Shown: in pieces, positions 52,701 through 63,480 of the stretch | Numbering within the stretch: position 1 is the stretch's first letter | Layout: every line of letters starts with the position of its first letter | Assembly: GCF_963678635.1 (NCBI RefSeq) | Contig: NC_087067.1 | Coordinates: forward strand, 2,854,001 to 2,918,000 | Origin: Symsagittifera roscoffensis | Taxonomy: Eukaryota; Xenacoelomorpha; Acoela; Convolutidae | DNA: 64,000 nucleotides | Direction: 5' to 3' | Notes under the pieces: generated by a model | Seen by the model: the letters and a program-made list of their open reading frames with translations, nothing else | Told to the model about the DNA's origin: nothing | Database searches by the model: none | Position numbers and translations under genes: made by a program

Positions 52701-55700
52701 CTCAACCTACTCATTGGCAGAACCCACTACTGACTAATCCCACAAACTCCTCGAGCAACACTCAGCTGATTAAACGCATCCTAAGACTACAATAATTTAT
52801 CTGTAATGGAATATCTGGGAAAGCCGCCAAAATTGCCGCTATCCTAGCCCACAATCAAATCCATATTGCCTTTTTCAGGAAACCAAGTAAAAAAACCAAC
52901 TCTTAACCCCTCCCGAGGTCTTTTATACTCACTCATCCATTAAGACAGAAACAAAAAGGGTGGTGGCCTCCTCATTGCTATCAACGAATCAATACAGTAC
53001 GAAAAACTTCCTTCATTTAGCGACAGTACGCTAGAGGCTATGAGTATCGCTGTGGTAGCCAGTTCGTCGAAACTTCCCATCAGTAACTTCCTATCAGTAC
53101 ATACCCCCTCGAACTAGTTGTCCTTCCGGTTTTAATGCATCCCTCACTGGTCTCCTGGTTCCTGGTGATGCTCTGGTACTGGGGGACGCCAACACCATTT
53201 CGTCCATCTGGAATTCGAATATCGAAGAAGATCAACGTGATCAAGTACTGCCCAATGAAATCAACGAATCCACTTTTGCACCATTAAATGACACTTTAAC
53301 TTTTAACCACTACAAGCCACTTTTAAAACAAAACCATACAAACCTAGTAACCATACAAACTAAGTTCTTATCAGAAACCCCTCCCTTAAAAGTAATTTGT
53401 ATTCCACCTCCTAGCCTGGACCCCTCAGAACATTCCCTTCCCAGAACGACCCGCTGTAAGCTTTCCCAACTTTGGTCGGGTTACAGTCGGCTTTTAAAGA
53501 CCTAACTCGCCCGCGTAGTTAACCAAGTTTCACCACTTCGCCCTTACTGTTTATTGTCACCCCACACTAGTTGCCACATTTTTAACTGCCACAGAAATTC
53601 CTCCCCTTTTACTCCCGCAGAAGTTCCTTAGCCTGGAAACGGATGAGCTGAACCCACCCAACATCGGCAAAGAAAGAAAAAACGGTGTCGATAAAAGCTG
53701 AAATGACTTACTTTGATTATTCTTGCGTTTAACAAGCCCTATCAAATCGGAATATAGACTTTTTTCTGGCTAACAGTTCTTTTAACAGTATCACTACTAT
53801 CTTAATTTATATCGAATTCAAATTTATAAGGGACTCCTGCGCACATAGTCTGGAGGTAACGAGTACGCCTGAGACGGTAAAGGTCCTTGGTTCGAATCTG
53901 ACCAGGGACTGTTTTTTTTCAAACGTGAAATCTTTCGTTTCAAAGAAATTGTCGGCTTATTTTTTGTCCGCTTGTTTTGTCGGCTTAGGTGCCAACAAAA
54001 AGTCAGAAATTCGCTCATTTCAATTTTTATCCCTTTTAAAACCAATTGAATTGTAAAGTATGGGGAAATGGGTTTTATCTTCCGTTTAATTTAACAGTAT
54101 TGTTTATTTGGTAACGAGCGTAGTGAACGCCTTTATAAGGCCCAAATTTGATTGAATATCAAGATCTATTTAAGTTCAGCTCATTATCTTTGTTAAAAAA
54201 GGAAAACAATTTCTGCTATCGAGCAACAAAAAGTGTTTAGGTCTCGAAAAACGTGATCGACTTCTAGTTTCGAAAGTAGGTTTTAATGTTCAGATTTCAC
54301 AGCCGAAATGAAAATTTACCAATTTGATTTCACCACTTCGCCCTTACTGTTTATTGTCACCCCACACTAGTTGCCACATTGATCCAGTTTTCTTAATTGG
54401 GTTAAATTTTAACGAAAATCACCAATCATAAATTGCTCTTGAAATTCAAATTGAATTTCAAATGCATATATATATTTTTTTAAATTTCGAAAGTGGAGTT
54501 GGAGCTATTTGCACAATAATCGGCTATCCTTGCGCCGTTTAAAATGATGCAAAAGTAGATTTATTATGTGTGTTTCCTAAAAATGAGGCCTGAAAATTGT
54601 AGCTTAATTTTCTATGACTTTATTTTGTGTTCGGCTCAACTTGTGTCCACTCGGCAATTGATTTCGAATGCATATAATCTTCGAAATGAAGACCATTCGC
54701 GACAAATTAGTGAAATTTTTGTTGTTTCTAATCAAAAAATACTTTGGCTTAGTTGCCCCGCTCATTTTCTATCTGCTAATTTATTAAGCTATCTTCGTTT
54801 TGTATCTTGTTCCGAGGCTCCGTTTTGTCTCTGTGTTTATATTGAAATGTCATTTTCACAGTTTTTAAGTTTTTTTTTATGAGCTGGGAAAGTAAATTTT
54901 TCAGTTTTTTCGAACCAGAAAATTCAACTTAAAAGTTTTTTCATGACCGTTCAATGTTTCACAATGGTTTTCATAGATTGTAATAAAAGTATTATTCATG
55001 CATAGCGAGTGATGAAATGCTCCGCTTTGCCTCTATGTTAAATAACGGTTTCTCTCTGCGTGTTTAGTTTCATCGTCACTGGTCAAACTAAAGTGATCAA
55101 GAACAATCTCAATCCAAATTGGGAACCATTCATCATCAACAAGGCTCGCTTCAACGACAACGACGAACAACTTCCAATTAAAATTGAGTGCTACGACTAC
55201 AATAGTGATGGATCGTACGTTATTATAATTAGACCATTTAGCATTTTGGGTAAATGAGGACATTTTTTTCGGATATAATCCACAGACTTTTAGAGCGTTG
55301 ATATACATTTGTTTTGAAAAAAATCTTGTATCTACAAAACATAGACACATTCTTGCGTAGCTGGAAATCTGGTTTCTGAAACACATTCTGATTATAGTAT
55401 ATGAAACTTATTAATTAGAAATCCATTTTCCTTGATGAGCATAGCATATCCGCCCGATTATATAACCGTTTCTTCCTTTTTTCTCCTATTCAAAAATCAT
55501 TTATTTGAAAATTTGATATTTTAGGCCTGATTTCATTGGCGATGTGACAACTACTGGCGGAGAACTGTTCAAAGAGATCGGATCCAAATCTTTTCCTGTT
55601 AGTATCCATGTAATTCCAGTGGTGACTTTTCAAATGATTTTTAAGCCTATAAACTATGTATAACGGAGCTTTAAAGGATATTTGTTCTGTGTTAAGCATT

Positions 55701-58700
55701 TTTTGTGGGAAGCAATTTGTGTGTGTAAGAAAGCAATAGTAGACTAAGTTATTGTGTTCTTTGAAGAAACCAGGCAATTTTTACTACTCAAATGGCCATG
55801 AACGAAGTGCAAGCATTTATTTAAGAATTGTGTTTTTTCTGAAATAGTTGTTCACCCTCCAAATTAGATTTTCGTGGTTTGATTTTAGATTCAAAACTAT
55901 TTGCTAAAAATAAGGAACATTACGCTCTCCAATAACAAAAAAGTTCAATCGGCGCGAAAAAAATAAAAATTATGTAAAAATGTACTTAAATTTACAGAGT
56001 TTCCTGCGGAATAAATTGAATGCCTATTGACTCGAGTCTTTTTTTTTTATCTTAAGGAAGGTAAAATTAGTGACAATTAAAAATTTTCTTGATTGTTTTC
56101 TTTCTTGATTCAGATTTGTTGTTCACTAAGAGAACTTTTTGAAAGAAATTGGAATCCGAATTGCGATTATAAGGGTTTCAATTTGATACAGCCATCGTGC
56201 ATTCACGAGCTTTGGTAGAGGAACCTTAAATTGCGCGGAAAAATCTTACCTTCCCACTAAGAGATAATCAAAAATCGAAAAATAAGTATTTTTTGCGGTT
56301 AGTTTGTTGTAATCAATATTCATTATTGGTCAAGGTTATTATGGCTCTAAGGGTGTTGTATTTTGAGTGTTTTAAACAAGGAGACAAATGAAACGACTTG
56401 ATATTGTCTAAAAAGGCTAATTTGCTGTTTGTTACGACCATTGAATTTGAGGAGAAACTTTGTATTCGGGTGATCTAGTTTTTTAACTTTTTTTGTTTTC
56501 CACGCAAAATCAGGTACCAAAAATAATGCGATGGGCATTAAAAAATTTTGTAAAATTTGTCTCAGTATCGAGAAAAACAAAATTAAAATTTAGATTTTTA
56601 GTCCAAATTCGAGCGAATATAGCGAACCAGTAACATTTGTTTCGGTTACGCTAGCGAGCAGCTAGTGTTTTAGTACGAACCTAACTCGCAAATAAAAGTT
56701 TTCATGAAAAGTGTTTACTTGTGTGCATTTTTGCTATAATCACGATCTGTAGCATTGGAATATTCATAGCATCTGTTCTCGGCTTTATTTGTGGCTAGTG
56801 TTTGTGGTGGACGAAGCGTCCGTGCTTGAGTGGTTAGGGCGTGATGCTCATATATTCTAGGTCAAAGTAGGTGGTGTTTTCGAGTCCGGATACGAACGTC
56901 GAAATGGCGCAAAAAACGTAAAACGATTTTTAGGTTCTAAAGTGGAATTTATTTTTAGAACTCTAGCGGAATAAAGACTTCACTTGTTGATCCAGTTTTC
57001 TCAAAAAAGCGCAAATCATAAATCGTTCTAGAAATTCAAAGAGGTAAAAGGGGCATCTATTTTTTCTTCGGCTTTGATCAAGTACTGCCCAATGAAATCA
57101 ACGAATCCACTTTCGCACCATTAAATGACATTTTATTTTTTAACCACTACAAGCCACTTTTATAACAAAACCATACAAACCTAGTAACCATACAAACTAA
57201 TTTCCTATCAGAAACCCCTCCCTAAAAAGTAATTTGTATTCCACCTCCTAGCCTGGACCCCTCAGAACATTCCCTTCCCAGAACGACCCGCTGTAAGCTT
57301 TCCCAACTTTGGTCGGGTTACAGTCGGCTTTTAAAGACCTACCTCGCCCGCTTAGTTAACCAAGTTTCCCCACTTCGCCCTTATTGTTTTTGTCACCCCA
57401 CACTTGTTGCCACATTTTTAACTGTCCCAGAAATTCCCCCCCTTTTACTCCCGCAGACCGGTGGTTAAAGCCGGTAAAGTAGCGAAGTTCCTTAGCCTGG
57501 AAACGGATGAGCTGAGCCCACCCAACATTGGTAAAGAAAGAAAAAACGGTGTCGATAAAAGCTGAAATGACTATATTTGATTATTCTTGCATTTAACAAG
57601 CGTTATCAAATCGGAATATAGACTTTTTTTGTGGCTAACAGTTCGTTTAACAGTATCACTACTATCTTAATTTATATCAAATTCAAATTTATAAGGGACT
57701 CCTGCGCACTTAGTCTGGAGGTAACGAGTACGCCTGAGACAGTAAAGGTCCTTGGTTCGAATCTGACTAGGGACTGTTTTTTTTTCAAACGTGAAATCTT
57801 TCGTTTCAAAGAAATTGTCGGCTTATTTTTTGTCCGCTCATGTTTTGTCAGCTTAGGTGCCAACAAAAAGTCAGAAATTCGCTTATTTCAATTTTTATCC
57901 CTTTTAAAACCAATTGAATTGTAAAGTATGGGGAAATGGGTTTTATCTTCCGTTTTATTTAACAGTATTGTTTATTTGGTAACGAGCGTAGTGAACGCCT
58001 TTATAAGGCCCAAATTTGATTGAATATCAAGATCTATTTTAGTTCAGCTCATTAACTTTGTTAAAAAAGGAAAACAATTTCTGCTATCGAGCAACAAAAA
58101 GTGTTTAGGTCTCGAAAAACGTGATCGACTTCTAGTTTCGAAAGTAGGTTTTAATGTTCAGATTTCACAGCCGAAACGAAAATTTACCAATTGATCCAGT
58201 TTTCTTAATTGGGTTAAATTTTAACGAAAATCACCAATCATAAATTGCTCTTGAAATTCAAATTGAATTTCAAATGCATATATATATATTTAATTTCGAA
58301 AGTGGAGTTTCGAGCTATTTGCACAATAATCGGCTATCCTTGTGCCGTTTAAAATGATGCAAAAGTAGATTTATGTGTTTCCTAAAAATGGGGCCTAAAA
58401 ATTGTAGATTAATTTTCTATGACTTTATTTTGTGTTCGGCTCAACTTGTGTCCACTCGGCAATTGATTTCGAATGCATATAATCTTCGAAATGAAGACCA
58501 TTCGCGACAAATTAGTGAAATTTTTGTTGTTTCTAATCAAAAAATACTTTGGCTTAGTTGCCCCGCTCATTTTCTATCTGCTAATTTATTAAGCTATCTT
58601 CGTTTTGTATCTTGTTCCGAGGCTCCGTTTTGACTCTGTGTTTATATTGAAATGTCATTTTCACAGTTTTTAAGTTTTTTTATGAGCCGGGAAAGTAAAT

Positions 58701-61574
58701 TTTTCAGTTTTTTCGAACCAGAAAATTCAACTTAAAAGTTTTTTCATGACCGTTCAATGTTTCACAATGGTTTTCATAGATTGTAATAAAAAGTATTATT
58801 CATGCATAGCGAGTAATGGAACGCTCCGCTTTGCATCTATGTTAAATAACGGTTTCTCTCTGCGTGTTTAGTTTCATCGTCACTGGTCAAACTAAAGTGA
58901 TCAAGAACAATCTCAATCCAAATTGGGAACCATTCATCATCAACAAGGCTCGCTTCAACGACAACGACGACCAACTTCCAATTAAAATTGAGTGCTACGA
59001 CTACAATAGTGATGGATCGTACGTTATTATAATTAGACCATTTAGCATTTTGGGTAAATGAGGACATTTTTTTTCGGATATAATCCACAGACTTTTACAG
59101 CGTTGATATACATTTGTTTTGAAAAAATCTTGTATATACAAAACATAGACACATTCTTGCGTAGCTGGAAATCTGGTTTCTGAAATACATTCTGATTATA
59201 GTATATGAAACTTATTAATTAGAAATCCATTTTCCTTGATGAGCATAGCATATCCGCCCGATTATATAACCGTTTCTTCCTTTTTTCTCCTATTCAAAAA
59301 TCATTTATTTGAAAATTTGATATTTTAGGCCTGATTTTATTGGCGATGTGACAACTACTGGCGGAGAACTGTTCAAAGAGATCGGATCCAAATCTTTTCC
59401 TGTTAGTATCCATGTAATTCCAGTGGTGACTTTTCAAATGATTTTTAAGCCTATAAATTATGTATAACGGAGCTTTAAAGGATATTTGTTCTGTGTTAAG
59501 CATTTTTTGTGGGAAGCAATTTGTGTGTGTAAGAAAGCAATAGTAGACTAAGTTATTGTGTTCTTTGAAGAAACCAGGCAATTTTTACTTCTCAAATGGC
59601 CATGAACGAAGTGCAAGCATTTATTTAAGAATTGTGTTTTTTCTGAAATGGTTGTTCACCCTCCAAATTAGATTTTCGTGGTTTGATTTTAGATTCAAAA
59701 CTATTTGCAAAAAATAAGGAACATTACGCTCTCCAATAACAAAAAAAAGTTCAATCGGCGCGAAAAAATAAAAATTATGTTAAAAATGTACTTAAATTTA
59801 CAGAGTTTCCTGCGGAATAAATTGAATGCCTATTGACTCGAGTCTTTTTTTTATCTTAAGGAAGGTAAAATTAGTGACAATTAAAAATTTTCTTGATTGT
59901 TTTCTTTCTTGATTCAGATTTCTTTTTACCTAAGAGAACTTTTTGAAAGAAATTGGAATCCGAATTGCGATTATAAGGGTTTCAATTTGATACAGCCATC
60001 GTGCATTCACGAGCTTTGGTAGAGGAACCTCAAATTGCGCGGAAAAATCTTACCTTCCCACTAAGAGATAATCAAAAATCGAAAAATAAGTTTTTTTGCG
60101 GTTAGTTTGTTGTAATCAATATTCATTATTGGTCAAGGTTATTATGGCTCTAAGGGTGTTGTATTTTGAGTGTTTTAAACAAGGAGACAAATGAAACGAC
60201 TTGATATTGTCTAAAAAGGCTAATTTGCTGTTTGTTACGACCATTGAATTTGAGGAGAAACTTTGTATTCGGGTGATCTAGTTTTTGTACTTTTTTTTGT
60301 TTTCCACGCAAAATCAGGTACCAAAAATAATGCGATGGGCATTAAAAAATTTTGTAAAATTTGTCTCAGTATCGAGAAAAACAAAATTAAAATTTAGATT
60401 TTTAGTCCAAATTCGAGCGAATATAGCGAACCAGTAACGTTTGTTTCGGTTACGCTAGCGAGCAGCTAGTGTTTTAGTACGAACCTAACTCGCAAATAAA
60501 AGTTTTCATGAAAAGTGTTTACTTGTGTGCATTTTTGCTATAATCACGATCTGTAGCATTGGAATATTCATAGCATCTGTTCTCGGCTTTATTTGTGGCT
60601 AGTGTTTGTGGTGGACGAAGCGTCCGTGCTTGAGTGGTTAGGGCGTGATGCTCATATATTCTAGGTCAAAGTAGGTCGTGTTTTCGAGTCCGGATACGAA
60701 CGTCGAAATGGCGCAAAAAACGTAAAACGATTTTTAGGTTCTAAAGTGGAATTTATTTTTAGAACTCTAGCGGAATAAAAACTTCACTTGTTGATCCAGT
60801 TTTCTCAAAAAAGCGCAAATCATAAATCGTTCTAGAAATTCAAAGAGGTAAAAGGGGCATCTATTTTTTCTTTGAAATTCGAAAGTTTCAACAATGTCAG
60901 TGTTTTTTTCATGTTTGCTGGCGTTTATTACTTTTTTCAAATCTTCGATTGGCTCTGTTTACTAATTTGAGGCTTGCTTTTACTTTTGTTATTGCAAAAC
61001 TTTTTTTTGTGTTCTCGCTGGTGTTTGCGAAGCCCAGCTTCGCCGCTGTGTTATGTTTGGCTTACAATAGCTAATTTATTCTCAATTTAAGCCGTAAATG
61101 TTTAGTTTTACGCGAGTAAAGTTAGCTTTTGGAGATTTTTGGAGCCATTTCGGGAATCAAAAAATTAATTAAAAACAAATTCTTCAAAAAAAATAAGAAT
61201 ATTTTCTACAAATTTCTGATTTTTTTCTAGGCGTTTTTCTACAAAAACTGTTGTCCAATTTGCCTATTTTAACATGAGCGTCAAATATGCCTAATTTCCG
61301 ATCACATCCTTTTATCACACCACGCAGATTAACACTAAGTTCAAGACTATGGTGGGAAAATTCTGTGCTAAGTGCGAACATCCTTGCTTAATCTGCATAT
61401 TGTTTTTTGTGAACCAACCCCTGAAACTACCTCTTCTAACTGAATGCCTGTTTAGCTCATCAACCAGCACAAAAAGGAGAAAAAGGGGAAGAAGTATAAG
61501 AACTCGGGAGTGCTTCTGGTGAGCAGCCTCACTTCAGAAGAGGAATGCGACTTCATCTACTATGTGCAGGCGGG
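49689..61574 (+). CDS. CPNE: Copine family gene, exons 1-8 (N-terminal two thirds; 3' end beyond window)
   Basis: Eight coding exons with GT-AG introns and agreeing phases give a protein that starts MTAASDSELSNLLDLTVSCK and carries C2A (exons 1-4) and C2B (exons 5-7), then the Lys-rich KYKNSG linker (exon 8) that precedes the vWA-like domain in copines. Family hallmarks: FSKSDP, GRTERVENNLNPSF, DFFGLSDPYLVFY, KVIKNNLNPNW and YDYNSDGSPDFIGD. Copines are cytosolic, Ca2+-dependent phospholipid-binding adaptors. Asp residues of the loops (SDP, DCDSS, SDP, DYNSDGS) are present, so Ca2+ binding by both C2 domains is plausible. An acceptor TTTTCAG at 49682, seven bases before the ATG, implies a 5' UTR intron. 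Exons 6 and 7 occur twice. The paralogue is not identified. Confidence 0.93.
50048..50088 (+). CDS. CPNE: Copine exon 2
   Basis: Acceptor TTTTAG at 50047, donor GTAAGT at 50089. Encodes DLKNKDTFSKSDP, the first Ca2+-binding loop of C2A. Too short to be found as an open frame; supported by phase and family match. Confidence 0.88.
50584..50630 (+). CDS. CPNE: Copine exon 3
   Basis: Acceptor TGTTTCAG at 50583, donor GTCAGA at 50631. Encodes MCVVMMRESSSSPYVE, following SDP as in other copines. Fifteen full codons after the split codon. Confidence 0.83.
50702..50983 (+). CDS. CPNE: Copine exon 4
   Basis: Acceptor CTCGCTCAG at 50701, donor GTAAGC at 50984. Encodes the rest of C2A from VGRTERVENNLNPSF to QQTVECR, including FEVYDCDSS and the HHDKLGHLEVSL strand. 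Confidence 0.92.
51088..51191 (+). CDS. CPNE: Copine exon 5
   Basis: Acceptor ATTCTAG at 51087, donor GTTAGT at 51192. Encodes the start of C2B (GLDNKDFFGLSDPYLVFYKK). Ends after two bases (GA) of a codon, so the next exon must supply one base. Confidence 0.9.
51192..52236 (+). other. First part of copine intron 5, nothing recognised
   Basis: AT-rich intron sequence with T-runs. Small open frames here have no recognisable content. Confidence 0.6.
52371..52655 (+). pseudogene. LINE N-terminal fragment with 2A-like and zinc-finger motifs
   Basis: 94 residues: hydrophobic start, then RSGINPIPGP, which resembles the 2A-like (D-x-E-x-NPGP) or NPGP motif often found near the start of LINE proteins but is degenerate. 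Cys pairs follow (CSFCSQYIHRNQASVWCHIC and WIHFKCNGL), a PHD/zinc-like pattern typical of LINE ORFs. The frame then breaks. Confidence 0.6.
52790..53510 (+). pseudogene. LINE endonuclease remnant
   Basis: Broken frames with the order of a LINE AP-like endonuclease: CNGISGKAAKIAAILAHNQI with AFF-(Q)ET-like follow-up near 52800-52890, GGGLLIAI near 52950-52985, and a GDANTIS...IWNSN region near 53180-53225. Several stops and frame changes. The 3' part (from 53238) is repeated at 57075 onward by the tandem duplication. Confidence 0.55.
53824..53910 (+). ncRNA. tRNA-like pol III promoter sequence, copy 1
   Basis: TAGTCTGGAGG resembles an A box, GGTTCGAATCT a B box, and a run of eight T follows the CAGGGACTG end. 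The acceptor arms do not pair properly, so this is more likely the head of a tRNA-derived SINE than a working tRNA gene. Confidence 0.35.
54325..54381 (+). repeat. 52-bp relocated LINE segment, copy 1 only
   Basis: TTTCACCACTTCGCCC... to TTGCCACATT repeats 53527-53578 and sits between AATT and GATCCAG; copy 2 lacks it (58190 region reads AATTGATCCAG). Confidence 0.8.
55068..55214 (+). CDS. CPNE: Copine exon 6, copy 1
   Basis: 147 bp, acceptor GTGTTTAG at 55067, donor GTACGT at 55215. Takes one base to complete a codon and ends with two. Encodes the middle of C2B (KVIKNNLNPNWEPF, CYDYNSDGS). Confidence 0.92.
55525..55597 (+). CDS. CPNE: Copine exon 7, copy 1
   Basis: 73 bp, acceptor TATTTTAG at 55524, donor GTTAGT at 55598. 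Encodes PDFIGDVTTTGGELFKEI, the end of C2B, and ends on a codon boundary. Confidence 0.88.
56816..56897 (+). ncRNA. tRNA-Leu/Ser-like sequence, copy 1
   Basis: GCGTCCGTGCTTGAGTGGTT-AGGGCG resembles a type II tRNA D-arm with A box, and TTTTCGAGTCC a B box. Stems are poor. It probably heads a SINE whose body ends in the GATCCAGTTTTCTC repeat. Confidence 0.35.
57703..57785 (+). ncRNA. tRNA-like pol III promoter sequence, copy 2
   Basis: Same A-box, B-box and T-run arrangement as the first copy, with a few substitutions (GACTAGGGACTG). Confidence 0.33.
58872..59018 (+). CDS. CPNE: Copine exon 6, copy 2
   Basis: 147 bp with the same splice sites as copy 1. One amino-acid change visible: NDNDDQLPIK instead of NDNDEQLPIK. 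Confidence 0.88.
59329..59401 (+). CDS. CPNE: Copine exon 7, copy 2
   Basis: 73 bp, same splice sites and same protein as copy 1. Joined to exon 8 it gives a continuous frame; joined to exon 6 copy 2 likewise. Confidence 0.85.
59402..61455 (+). other. Intron before copine exon 8
   Basis: AT-rich; includes the end of duplication copy 2. No gene recognised after 60872. Confidence 0.6.
60620..60701 (+). ncRNA. tRNA-Leu/Ser-like sequence, copy 2
   Basis: Same as the sequence at 56816 with about one substitution (GTAGGTCGTG). Confidence 0.33.
61456..61574 (+). CDS. CPNE: Copine exon 8
   Basis: 119 bp, acceptor CTGTTTAG at 61455, donor GTAAGT at 61575. Encodes LINQHKKEKKGKKYKNSG and a following strand, then ends in YYVQAG, the approach to the vWA-like domain. 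Ends with two bases of a codon, so at least one more exon is required. Confidence 0.9.
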
Positions 61575-62345
61575 GTAAGTGAACACTTAATTAGTTCAGA
61601 TGCAAACGACAATCAATCACTAATTGATCAATGTAAACTCTTATGGCACAAACCCAAGTAATGTTTTTGTAGAAGAATTCTTTATTTCTTCTTTATATGT
61701 TATGATCTCACTTGGAAATTATGTGTTATCGTTTTTATGTTCCCGATATATGGAATTGCTTAACCAGTCCAAAACTGACGGATTTCCGTACTTTTTCTTT
61801 CATATTTTGGGATACTGAGTTCTGATTGGCTAACTTAATTTTCGGGAATTTGGGTTTTTAAGAGTAATGAACGTAGTGAAAACTCAAGTATAGGTCTTGC
61901 TGTTTTTTTTTTGTTATTTTTTTCAGGAAAAAGTCTTAGTTTGTTCACTCTCAATTTTGATTTTTCGCCTATTGTTCCAGTTTTCTCAAATTTGGTTAAT
62001 TTTAACAAAAAAGTGTCGATCATAAATTAGTCTACAAATTCAAAGAGCTTTAAGGACATGTATTTTTTCTGCGAAGTTCAAAAGTTGAAGGCTTTTGAAA
62101 AAAAACCCGTTTTTTTTTTCAGTTTCTTTGCTTCACTACTATTTTTCAACTGTTAGTTGGCTATGTTCTGACATGGTAGATTCCCCTTGTCAGAAAGTTT
62201 GAACGGTTGATCGATCACTCGACGATCAGCGTCCGCGAACGATCTGGAAGCGGTACAGCATTAATAAATTGGTACAATTCGAACAAACAAACATTCTTTG
62301 CAGTGATCGTGGGCTACCGGTTGATCTAAATACCCTTGCAAGTCA

Positions 62346-62695
62346 TTAAGGTGCCACCAAAAGTGGCAACAACATTAGCGACTTAGGTTACAAAAAAAAA
62401 AGAAAAGTCAGTATCCTTGTTCGATTCGATTTTTCGAGGAGCATCTATTTTTACAACAATCTATCTTTGATATATTTATATACACTAAAAAACATAAGTG
62501 AGCGTTAGGTTACAAAAAAAGAAAAGCCGAAATATAACGCTAGCGCTCACTTAGGTTTTCTAGTGTAAATGAATATAACAATGATAATTCTGTTGTCAAA
62601 ATAGATGCTCCTCGAAAAATCGAATCGAACAAGGATACTGACTTTTTTTGTAACCTAAGTCGCTAATGTTGTTGCCACTTTTGGTGGCACCTTAA
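62346..62695. mobile_element. 350-bp foldback MITE in TTAA setting
   Basis: Starts TTAAGGTGCCACCAAAAGTG and ends with its reverse complement. The inverted arms are about 105 bp each (to about 62450 and from about 62592) and nearly perfect. Inside, a second inverted repeat (TACACTA...AAGTGAGCG against CGCTCACTTAGG...TAGTGTA) spans 62481-62568. No protein is encoded. Flanking TTAA could be the target duplication, as in piggyBac-type elements, or part of the arms. Confidence 0.8.
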
Positions 62696-63339
62696 GACTT
62701 TTTGATAGCATGTGCTTTGTCATTCGATTAGTATTAAGTTACACAATTGATGCATTCTTATGTTTAAATGGACCGAAAGAAAAGCTATTTGCTTCAAATA
62801 TCAATACAATAATAAAAACTCGATTTCAGACATTTTCTAACTCCTTATATCTCGCAGTTTTTTTAAATGCATAATTTATACTTAATGTGCCTGTATGCTT
62901 TCCAATTAATTATATGCAAAGTTAGTTTGGATGCCTTTAGTTTGTGATATTTCCATTTACTACATGCAAAATTGTATTTGTTTGTATTTGGTGCCAATTT
63001 TGGTGCCATTTACGAGGTTAAATTTGAAGACCATCATCTTTGTCACGGCCTAATCAGTATGCATGCCAACTTTTGTAACAATCAGATAAAGTGAACAAAA
63101 AATTACTTTGAAAAATTGGCAAGGGGGTTGATAAACTTTTTTCAAAATTGGGAAGTTGAAATGTTAAAAAAATGTTCGATAAATTTCCAAACAAAATATT
63201 GTCAGTGTTTTCTTTTAAGTTCTACTTCCATTGTTTTTACGAAGCAGGGGCAAAAACGATTTTTAGAAGAGATCAAATGAAAATTAGCTCTTACTTTCTC
63301 TGTCTCAAAATTTTTTTTTTTTTTCGTTTTTCAGATTTT

Positions 63340-63480
63340 TTTGTGCTGCTTAATTTAGAGTTCTTACTGAAGCACAAAAATTAGAAAACGAAACAAATTT
63401 TTTTTAGAGTTCTTACTGAATAGAGTTTTTTTTGCTGCTTAATTTAGAGTTCTTACTGAAGCACAAAAACAAAATAAAAA
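63340..63480 (+). repeat. Short direct repeat GCTGCTTAATTTAGAGTTCTT
   Basis: GCTGCTTAATTTAGAGTTCT followed by TACTGAAGCACAAAAA occurs at about 63345 and 63433, with a partial copy (TTTTTAGAGTTCTTACTGAA) between. The array is AT-rich and non-coding. Confidence 0.75.

Larger units (their letters stand above)
52237..53695 (+). mobile_element. Internally deleted LINE (non-LTR) with 14-bp target-site duplication
   Basis: ACGGTGTCGATAAA occurs at 52237-52250 and again at 53682-53695, flanking 1,431 bp. The insert holds a zinc-finger-like N-terminal piece, an AP-endonuclease remnant and a 3' tail ending GGCAAAGAAAGAAAAAA. Reverse transcriptase is missing, so this is an internally deleted copy. It lies in intron 5 in the same orientation as copine. 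Confidence 0.75.
53238..57074 (+). repeat. Tandem duplication, copy 1 (contains copine exons 6 and 7)
   Basis: Begins at TGATCAAGTACTGCCC inside the LINE remnant and ends at CATCTATTTTTTCTTC. Copy 2 follows directly and is nearly identical, differing by scattered substitutions and small indels. Copy 1 has a private insertion of about 52 bp at 54325-54381 and lacks a 27-bp stretch present in copy 2 near 57460. Confidence 0.92.
57075..60872 (+). repeat. Tandem duplication, copy 2 (contains second exons 6 and 7)
   Basis: Direct continuation of copy 1 with the same internal order: LINE 3' piece, pol III-like sequence, exons 6 and 7, second tRNA-like sequence. Both splice-site sets are intact. 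The LINE 3' tail and AACGGTGTCGATAAAA recur near 57545. Confidence 0.92.

Noticed and set aside
53824-53910. Functional tRNA gene
   Set aside because: B box and T-run are present, but acceptor and T stems do not pair as in a cloverleaf; kept only as tRNA-like.
54568-54882. 104-codon frame repeated at 58373-58633 in the copine intron
   Set aside because: Present twice only because of the tandem duplication, and the second copy stops earlier; no recognisable domain.
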